Below, piece after piece: positions 44,304-50,791 of a DNA stretch of 50,791 nucleotides. The DNA comes from Marseilla massiliensis (GTDB lineage Bacteria > Bacteroidota > Bacteroidia > Bacteroidales > Bacteroidaceae): assembly GCF_016899855.1 (NCBI RefSeq), contig NZ_JACJJG010000015.1:1-50791 (forward strand), given 5' to 3'. Under the pieces are notes generated by a model. The model saw only the letters and a program-made list of their open reading frames with translations. It had not been told where the DNA came from and made no database searches. Positions within the stretch are counted from its first letter, which is position 1. The number at the start of each line of letters is the position of its first letter. Position numbers and translations under genes: made by a program.

Positions 44304-44334
44304 TTTGGCATACGGGTATTTTTGATTACTTTCG
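44304..44334 (+). promoter_or_regulatory. Promoter candidate for the hybrid regulator gene
   Basis: TTTG (44304-44307) and TACTTTCG (44327-44334, one mismatch to TAnnTTTG) are 19 bp apart. A second box TATTTTTG is at 44317-44324. The leader of about 220 nt would include repeat array 9. Confidence 0.5.
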
Positions 44335-44394
44335 CAAGCCGTATAGGCTCTACCGGAAACAAATCAACCCGACAAACAGCACAGGCGACAACCC

Positions 44395-44474
44395 GAAAGG
44401 GTGCCAACCGCCATGCAAAAGGCGGTCTTTCACAGCCCGAAAAGCCACCTTTTAAACGCCGAAAGGCCACCTTT
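44395..44474. repeat. 22-bp-period repeat array 9 (4 units)
   Basis: Units start at 44395, 44417, 44439 and 44461. The right half of unit 1 is degenerate. The array lies between GH115 and the hybrid regulator gene, and would be in the regulator's leader if the promoter at 44304-44334 is real. Confidence 0.83.
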
Positions 44475-44557
44475 ACGGATTAAAACAATATATGCTGGTT
44501 TTGCTTCAAGCTACACACCACAGCCAAAGACAAAGATACAAAACGTAAGGAAAACAA

Positions 44558-47500
44558 ATGAAAACATTACGATTTTCAAGACTCAATAAGCACGTACGCC
44601 ACGGTATGCGCCCCATCACGCTCATCAGCATGGCGGCATACATGATGGCCACACTGCTGGCCGTAGCCGATAGCGGCCGGCTTTACACCACCAACCAGCT
44701 TATGAGCAGCCTGACCAACTGCGTCGGGCAGGACAGGTACGGATACATCTGGGTCGGGACGGAAAACGGACTGAACAAATTTGACGGCTACCGATTCACC
44801 CACTACATAAAGAACAACGTCAACGACACCGACTCTACGTCGCTGCTCAGCAACGACATATCCAAGACCTTCGCCGACCGTGACGGCCGCCTGTGGATAG
44901 GGTGCGCACAGGGGCTTATGAGTTACGACTACGAGAACGACAGCTTCAAGAAGTATCCTTTCCCCGGAGCACTTACACCAAGGGTGGAAGACATCATACA
45001 GACCGCCTCGGGCGACATCCTTATAGGCACTGCCGGCTATGGCCTCTTCAAGATAAAAGCCGGTACACAAACCATAATAGAGGAGAACATACCGGGATGG
45101 AAGAATTCTTACGAGTACGTCAACCGCCTGTTTATCGACAAGAACAACGATTTGTGGATAAGCATGCCCTTCTCCATGATAACGAAAATGCACACCGACA
45201 ACAAGGGGCAGACTACCTTCACGGACTTCAAGACATCGTGCGGACCGACCATCAACTGCGTAAAGGCCGACGCAAAGGGTTTCCTCGTAGTGTGCATGTA
45301 CGGCATAATGAGATACGACTACGCCACCCGACGGCTTACCGCCACAGAGTACGACATGGGCATACTGAGCCGCAACGTCTCGATAAGGAAAGGCATTTCC
45401 GACCGTAAGGGCAACATCTACATAGGCACATCTGGCCGGGGACTGATGAAGATACCCGCCGGCTACACAAGGCTGGAGCAGGTGAAAACCAAGGACAAGA
45501 GCTTTGACCTGTCGACTTCCAACGTGAACGACATCCTCGAGGATAAGGACGGCAACATCTGGGTGAGCTGCTACAAGAGGGGAATATACCTTCTCAACCA
45601 AGACAAGGAAGCCTTTAGCAGTTGGGACTTCACGTCACAGAAATACTTTCTCGGCAGCGGAGTGTCATCCATCACCGGCGGCAATGACGGCGACATATGG
45701 GCTACCGTGCAGAAAGCCGGCGTATACAAATTCGACAAAAACGGCAACATCTCGGCCCACCCAACCTCGCCATACGGCTCTAACACCATATACCGCGACC
45801 GGCAGGGCCGCTTCTGGCTATGCACGGAGAACATCCTGTACGCATACGACCCGTACACAGGACGTTCGGAAGAGAAGGCACGATATGACGGATGGGGCCT
45901 CAACTGCATGACGGACGACGGCCAGGGCAGGCTGTTCATCTGCGATTACGGCAAAAGCCTGTGCGTATATGACACACGTACGGGCAAGAGCCTGTCGTTC
46001 AGCATGGGCGACAAACGTGCAAGAGGCACAATATGCAACAACTGGATAAAGGCCCTTTTCATCGACAGCGACGGCCTGCTGTGGTTAGGAAGCGCCAACG
46101 GAGTGTCATGCATGGACACACGCAACTACGATTTCTACGTGCTCAAGGGAGTCACTTTGCTCAAGAACATGCAGAGCCTGTCGTTTGGCGAGACCCACGA
46201 CGGCAGGATTTTAATCGGCACCAACAACGGCCTGTACGAATATGACAAGCGCACAGGCAACCTAAGGCTGTTTCCCGGCTCGGAACTGATACGCAACAAC
46301 CTTATATACAGCATTGTCATAGACAACAACAACGACATTTGGCTGGGTACGGCACGTGGAATATTGCTATACGACAGGAAGGCCCGCAAATTCATCAGCC
46401 ATCTTAGCGGCAACGGACTGTCCACATACGAATATATCCTGGGGGCCGCCCTGCATTCGAAAAACAACGATAGGATAGCCTTCGGGACAAACGACGGAGT
46501 GACAGTGTTCTATCCCGAGGAAGTCAAGAACAGCACAATGGAGATGGACAGCATATACCTGACCAACTTTATCGTCAATGGCAAGTCGGTATATAGCTTC
46601 AAGGATAAATTCGAGGTACCGTACAACAGCAATATACTGCAACTGGAATTCTCGCTGCTAAACTTCAAGCACACTGAGGAAATACACTTCCAGTACCGCA
46701 TAAACGACAGCAAGGAGTGGGTTCCCGTACGTGACGGTACCAACTCCATACAGTTCAATGAGCTGACACCCGGCACATACGACATTTACGTTCGCGCCGA
46801 ATGCAACGGCAAATACTCACGGCAGACAAAGAAAATAACCATCATTGTGAACGGCCCTTGGTATGCATCGACCACCGCGTGGGTGATATACATCGTGCTG
46901 CTCGCCTCAATCACGGCATACTTCATCAGGCAATACGAGAAAAACAAGCGTGAAGAACTGGACGAGGCGAAAATGCGCTTCCTCATAAATGCCACTCACG
47001 ATATACGTTCACCGCTTACGTTGATACTCGGTCCGCTCAACAAGCTGAAACAAAAAATCACCGACAAGGAATCAATCGCCGACATAGATACGATTGACCG
47101 CAACGCGCAACGCCTGCTTCTGTTGGTCAATCAAATCCTTGACGAACGTCGCATAGACAAGAACCAAATGCACCTGCACTGCCAGAACACCGAACTTGGC
47201 ACGCAAATCAGCGGAGTCATGGCTATGTTCCAAAGCAACGCACGGTCACATAACATATCCCTCAAACTCGAGAACGACGGAGAAGTATATGCATGGATTG
47301 ACCGCACAAATTTCGACAAGGTAATACAGAACCTTCTTTCCAATGCCTTCAAGTTCACTTCCGACGGTGGCGAGATATGCATAAAAGTACGGCAGAACGG
47401 CGAAACTGTCATCGTACAGGTACAAGACACGGGCATAGGCTTCAACGACGAGAACACGGACAAGCTGTTCGACCGCTTCTACCAGGGCAAGAACACTACC

Positions 47501-48538
47501 GGAATGAAGACTGCCGGTACAGGAATAGGCCTGAACCTCTGCCGTACGCTAATACAAATGCACGGCGGAAAAATAAAGGCAAGCAACCGTACGGACGGTA
47601 AGCAAGGGGCTCTGATGACCATAACGCTGCGCACCGGAAATGCACATCTTAAGCCGGAGGAAATCGTTGAAGTGAATGCAGAAGCACAAAGTGCCGACAA
47701 GAGCGCTCCTCGCCGCCACGCCAGCAAGAACTACTCAATAATGATTGTTGACGATGACCCGGAGATTGCCACGTACATAAAGCACGAACTGGGCGACTGG
47801 TACAAGTTCGACAACTTCACAAACGGGCATGATGCGCTCCAGGCGCTGCTCTCACGGCGCTACGACCTCGTAATATCAGACATCGTAATGCCAGGCATGG
47901 ATGGTATTACGCTCCTTAAAAATATCAAGACCAACAATCTTGTGTCAGACATTCCTGTAATACTGCTTACATCAAAGTCAGATGCCTCTGACCGCCTTGA
48001 AGGCTTCAAGAAAGGCGCAGACGCATATCTGCCCAAGCCGTTCGACATGACTGAGCTCCGCATAATGATTGAAAACCTTATTGACAAGACGCGAAGACTC
48101 AAGGGAAAATTCTCCGGAGCACAGACGCAGGAAGACAAAATGGAGCAGATAAAGGTAAAAGGCAATAACGACGCACTGATGGAACGCATAATGAAATCCA
48201 TCAACAAGAACATATCCAATCCTGACTTCAACGTGGAAGAACTAACCAAAGACGTAGGAATAAGCCGTGCCCAACTGCACAGAAAGATGAAGGAAATAAC
48301 GGGAATATCCACCGGCGAGTTCATACGTAACCTGAGATTGAAACAAGCCGCAAGACTTATCAGCGAAGGTAAAATAAACATCACGCAAGTGGCTTACAAC
48401 GTTGGATTCAACAACCAGACCCATTTTTCCACCGTATTCAAGAAACATTTTGGAATGTCTCCGTCCGAATATGCCGATAAACACAGGAAACAAGGAGAGG
48501 AAGAGAAATCAAGTGCCCAGAATGAAAGTACTCTATAA
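44558..48538 (+). CDS. xynR: Hybrid two-component system regulator of xylan use
   Basis: One-protein sensor and transcription factor of 1326 residues. A signal or anchor helix (about 17-38) is followed by a periplasmic double beta-propeller of about 14 repeats (typical DGRLWIGCAQGL, NGLYEYD) to about residue 680, then a Y_Y_Y domain, a membrane helix near 770-792, a histidine kinase (His814 in NATHDIRSP; ATP-binding NLLSNAFKFT, DTGIGF, GTGIGLNL), a receiver domain (Asp1108 in VISDIVMPGMDG) and an AraC helix-turn-helix. It should sense xylan-derived oligosaccharides and control the flanking genes. P. bryantii XynR (recalled) has this plan. GH67 follows after 19 bp. Confidence 0.92.
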   Translation: MKTLRFSRLNKHVRHGMRPITLISMAAYMMATLLAVADSGRLYTTNQLMSSLTNCVGQDRYGYIWVGTENGLNKFDGYRFTHYIKNNVNDTDSTSLLSNDISKTFADRDGRLWIGCAQGLMSYDYENDSFKKYPFPGALTPRVEDIIQTASGDILIGTAGYGLFKIKAGTQTIIEENIPGWKNSYEYVNRLFIDKNNDLWISMPFSMITKMHTDNKGQTTFTDFKTSCGPTINCVKADAKGFLVVCMYGIMRYDYATRRLTATEYDMGILSRNVSIRKGISDRKGNIYIGTSGRGLMKIPAGYTRLEQVKTKDKSFDLSTSNVNDILEDKDGNIWVSCYKRGIYLLNQDKEAFSSWDFTSQKYFLGSGVSSITGGNDGDIWATVQKAGVYKFDKNGNISAHPTSPYGSNTIYRDRQGRFWLCTENILYAYDPYTGRSEEKARYDGWGLNCMTDDGQGRLFICDYGKSLCVYDTRTGKSLSFSMGDKRARGTICNNWIKALFIDSDGLLWLGSANGVSCMDTRNYDFYVLKGVTLLKNMQSLSFGETHDGRILIGTNNGLYEYDKRTGNLRLFPGSELIRNNLIYSIVIDNNNDIWLGTARGILLYDRKARKFISHLSGNGLSTYEYILGAALHSKNNDRIAFGTNDGVTVFYPEEVKNSTMEMDSIYLTNFIVNGKSVYSFKDKFEVPYNSNILQLEFSLLNFKHTEEIHFQYRINDSKEWVPVRDGTNSIQFNELTPGTYDIYVRAECNGKYSRQTKKITIIVNGPWYASTTAWVIYIVLLASITAYFIRQYEKNKREELDEAKMRFLINATHDIRSPLTLILGPLNKLKQKITDKESIADIDTIDRNAQRLLLLVNQILDERRIDKNQMHLHCQNTELGTQISGVMAMFQSNARSHNISLKLENDGEVYAWIDRTNFDKVIQNLLSNAFKFTSDGGEICIKVRQNGETVIVQVQDTGIGFNDENTDKLFDRFYQGKNTTGMKTAGTGIGLNLCRTLIQMHGGKIKASNRTDGKQGALMTITLRTGNAHLKPEEIVEVNAEAQSADKSAPRRHASKNYSIMIVDDDPEIATYIKHELGDWYKFDNFTNGHDALQALLSRRYDLVISDIVMPGMDGITLLKNIKTNNLVSDIPVILLTSKSDASDRLEGFKKGADAYLPKPFDMTELRIMIENLIDKTRRLKGKFSGAQTQEDKMEQIKVKGNNDALMERIMKSINKNISNPDFNVEELTKDVGISRAQLHRKMKEITGISTGEFIRNLRLKQAARLISEGKINITQVAYNVGFNNQTHFSTVFKKHFGMSPSEYADKHRKQGEEEKSSAQNESTL

Positions 48539-48557
48539 CCAGATAAAAAGCCGCAAC

Positions 48558-50639
48558 ATGAACATGAAAAGAATTACAATAGCCGCGATGACGGCACTAA
48601 TCTTCATCACGGCAAAAGCCGATGACGGTTCAAGATTATGGCTGAACAAACAGCGTGGGGCATGCACAGCCAAGATTGAAACTTCCGACAAGTCGGACAT
48701 CGCGCAAACAGCCGTCAGCGAACTTGCCGCATTCTGGAACGGTTGTGACATTATACTGTCAAGAGACAAAAGCCTTCCTGACAACGACGGCTTCAAAATA
48801 GAGCGCTCAGGGAAGAACGGTTCGCTCATTGTCAAAGCCCGCCGTAGTGCCGGACTGCTGTATGGAGCTTATGAGTTACTGCGCATGCAACAGACAAAAG
48901 GCGAGATTTACAGCGGCAAAACGGGACAAGACACCAATCTGTCCGCTGCCGACAATAAGTTCAGGATAAGTCCGTCAGTTTGTGTTTCATCGTCGTCGCC
49001 CGCATTTCCGTACCGTATACTTAACCACTGGGACAACCCCGACGGAAGTGTAGAACGCGGATACGCAGGCAAAAGTATATGGAAATGGGACGAGATAAAC
49101 GGCGAGAAAGGCACCATGAGCATGGACCTGAAAGAACGGCTGACCATCTACTGCCGCGCAAATGCATCAATCGGGATAAACGGCAGCGTGCTCAACAACG
49201 TCAATGCATCGCCATATATCCTCACCACCGAATATCTTGACAAGATAAAAGTAATAGCCGACATGATGCGTCCTTACGGAATAAAGACCTATCTTGCGGT
49301 GAACTTTGCGTCGCCAATGGCCGCTGGCGGCCTGGAAACGGCCGATCCGGCAGACGCAAAGGTAAAGGAATGGTGGGAAAAGAAAGTAAAAGAAATATAT
49401 AAGAAGATTCCAGACTTCGGAGGATTTCTTGTAAAAGCCAACTCGGAAGGCCAACCCGGACCTGGAGATTATCATCGCACGCATGCCGAAGGCGCCAACA
49501 TGCTGGCCAAGGCGCTTGCCCCATACAACGGGATTGTGATGTGGCGCAGCTTTGTGTACGGCAACCACGAAGGTGAAGACAGGGTAAAGCAGGCCGTAAC
49601 CGAGTTTGAGGAACTTGACGGTAAGTTCGCGGATAATGTTATCCTACAGTCAAAGAACGGGCCGCTCGACTTCCAGCCACGCGAACCTTACGCCCCGATA
49701 TTCGACAGAATGAAACATACTCCAATGTGGGTGGAACTGCAAATAACGCAGGAATACCTCGGGCAGAGCCGCCATTTGGTGTACCTTGCGCCGATGTGGA
49801 AGGAGTTTTTCACATTCGTCAGTCCACAACAGCTGCAAGGAATCGCAGGCGTTGCAAACACGGGCGACAACACTAATTGGTGCGGACATCCGTTCTCACA
49901 GTCTAACTGGTATGCGTTCGGCCGACTGGCATGGAACCCCGAACTGGCATCTGACAGTATTGCGCGCGAATGGCTGGCACAAACATTCACACGTGACACG
50001 GCCTTCATCAATCCGATGACTGCCGTAATGGAGGCCAGCCGTGAAGCATGCGTTGACTATATGATGCCGCTTGGCCTACACCACATATTCAAAGCCGACC
50101 ACCACTACGGCCCGGAGCCTGACGGTCTGTACCCGAACTATCCCATAGAATGGTGTCCCGTGTACTACCACAAGGCTGACAGCCTCGGCATAGGCTTTGA
50201 CCGTACACGCACGGGGACGGACGCCGTAGGCCAGTACCGCCACCCATACGACAGCATTTACAATGACATCAACGCATGTCCAGAGGAATACCTGCTGTGG
50301 TTCCACCATGTAAGCTGGGACTACAAGATGAAAAACGGCAAAACATTATGGGAGAATCTCTCGGCACATTATAACCGAGGAGTAGACGAAGTGCGCCGTT
50401 TTATCGGCACATGGCAAAGAATGCGTCCGTATGTTGACACCGAACGCTTCATGATTGTGTCCGCCCTGCTCGACCACCAGCTGGAAAACGCCGAGGAATG
50501 GCGGGATACCTGCCTTGGGTATTTCGGCAAGATAAGCGGCAAGATACAGGAAACCGCTACCGAGACATCAGCCAATCTACCGCAAGATGACGGCACGCAA
50601 CCGGCCATTCTGCAGGGACGGGAGACGGACAGGCCATGA
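48558..50639 (+). CDS. Alpha-glucuronidase, glycoside hydrolase family 67
   Basis: Secreted enzyme of 693 residues. ATG 48558 (or 48564) gives a signal peptide ending near ITAKA; the frame further upstream overlaps the regulator gene and is not coding. The GH67 landmarks are present: a beta-domain with GLLYGAYELLRM, the barrel segment with the proposed acid Glu in VKANSEGQPGPGDYHRTH, GPLDFQPREPY and MWVELQITQEYLGQ holding the other catalytic acids, and DNTNWCGHPFSQSNWYAFGRLAWNP. GH67 removes MeGlcA only from the non-reducing end of oligosaccharides, complementing GH115. The last 30 residues are low-complexity. It is in operon with the regulator gene. Confidence 0.93.
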   Translation: MNMKRITIAAMTALIFITAKADDGSRLWLNKQRGACTAKIETSDKSDIAQTAVSELAAFWNGCDIILSRDKSLPDNDGFKIERSGKNGSLIVKARRSAGLLYGAYELLRMQQTKGEIYSGKTGQDTNLSAADNKFRISPSVCVSSSSPAFPYRILNHWDNPDGSVERGYAGKSIWKWDEINGEKGTMSMDLKERLTIYCRANASIGINGSVLNNVNASPYILTTEYLDKIKVIADMMRPYGIKTYLAVNFASPMAAGGLETADPADAKVKEWWEKKVKEIYKKIPDFGGFLVKANSEGQPGPGDYHRTHAEGANMLAKALAPYNGIVMWRSFVYGNHEGEDRVKQAVTEFEELDGKFADNVILQSKNGPLDFQPREPYAPIFDRMKHTPMWVELQITQEYLGQSRHLVYLAPMWKEFFTFVSPQQLQGIAGVANTGDNTNWCGHPFSQSNWYAFGRLAWNPELASDSIAREWLAQTFTRDTAFINPMTAVMEASREACVDYMMPLGLHHIFKADHHYGPEPDGLYPNYPIEWCPVYYHKADSLGIGFDRTRTGTDAVGQYRHPYDSIYNDINACPEEYLLWFHHVSWDYKMKNGKTLWENLSAHYNRGVDEVRRFIGTWQRMRPYVDTERFMIVSALLDHQLENAEEWRDTCLGYFGKISGKIQETATETSANLPQDDGTQPAILQGRETDRP

Positions 50640-50680
50640 AACCAACGTGCTTAACATCATAACCTTACATTAATATAAAT

Positions 50681-50791
50681 GGTTTATCCGCAGTTCTGTT
50701 GGATAAAGATAAGCTGCTGATATTCAAGTATTTGTATTATCTTGTATGCTCATAAGTCCCTGATAATCAGTACCTGTATATTGATTAAATT
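50681..50791 (+). mobile_element. Left part of a second copy of the inverted-repeat element, cut by the window edge
   Basis: These 111 bases match 22857-22967 without gaps and with three mismatches (97%). The orientation is the same. The copy begins 41 bp after the GH67 stop. Whether it is another short element or the end of the full-length parent cannot be seen here. Confidence 0.85.

Noticed and set aside
44576..45601. 341-codon frame on the minus strand
   Set aside because: It lies opposite the beta-propeller of the hybrid regulator and is rich in Val, Ala, Tyr and His with no domain pattern.
48402..48557. N-terminal extension of the GH67 protein
   Set aside because: It overlaps the helix-turn-helix end of the regulator gene in another frame. 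The signal peptide fixes the start at 48558 or 48564.

Overview
The window looks like chromosomal DNA of a Bacteroidales bacterium, most likely Prevotellaceae; I cannot name a genus. Four things point there. The promoters match the Bacteroidetes pattern (a TAnnTTTG box, sometimes with TTTG 19 bp upstream). There are no Shine-Dalgarno sites. The lipoprotein and DUF families (DUF4230, DUF4738, DUF5686, GIN domain) are typical of the phylum. The xylan locus has the make-up known from Prevotella bryantii. I see no tRNA, rRNA, CRISPR array or prophage.

Layout. 0.5-6.8 kb holds housekeeping and envelope genes: a PiT phosphate transporter with a PhoU-like tail, a GIN lipoprotein, a small permease, two DUF4230 proteins and a DUF4738 lipoprotein. 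7.2-14.6 kb is a minus-strand exporter operon (TolC, HlyD, two ATPases that correspond to the halves of E. coli YbhF, two ABC-2 permeases, AraC regulator). 15-20.4 kb carries xth, ribH, a TPR protein, recF, a DUF721 gene, a LacI regulator with a perfect palindromic operator upstream, and a thioesterase. 20.5-22.7 kb is an AraC regulator divergent from an RND adaptor that has no RND pump beside it.

23.1-29 kb is a five-gene minus-strand operon: nucleotidyltransferase, ATP-grasp enzyme, CDP-alcohol phosphatidyltransferase, HAD phosphatase and a DUF5686 outer-membrane protein. The order suggests synthesis of a CDP-activated head group and its transfer to a lipid or polyol, with an unknown ligation step. 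This is the best candidate here for an undescribed pathway.

29.5-50.6 kb is carbohydrate metabolism: a GH2 enzyme, a two-module beta-helix/barrel protein, an ECF sigma factor with a 49-residue partner, and a glucuronoxylan locus. That locus has GH43, GH10, a GPH symporter and an SGNH esterase on the minus strand, and GH115, a hybrid two-component regulator and GH67 on the plus strand. GH10, GH115 and GH67 would cut and de-branch xylan outside the cytoplasm, the symporter would import the oligomers, and the signal-less GH43 would finish them inside.

Two kinds of non-coding structure run through the window. One is a family of nine intergenic arrays built on an exact 22-bp period, nearly all with four units. 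The other is a 257-bp element with terminal inverted repeats that sits inside the fourth unit of one array, flanked by a 7-bp target duplication. A second copy of this element, 97% identical over the 111 bp visible, runs off the right end of the window.
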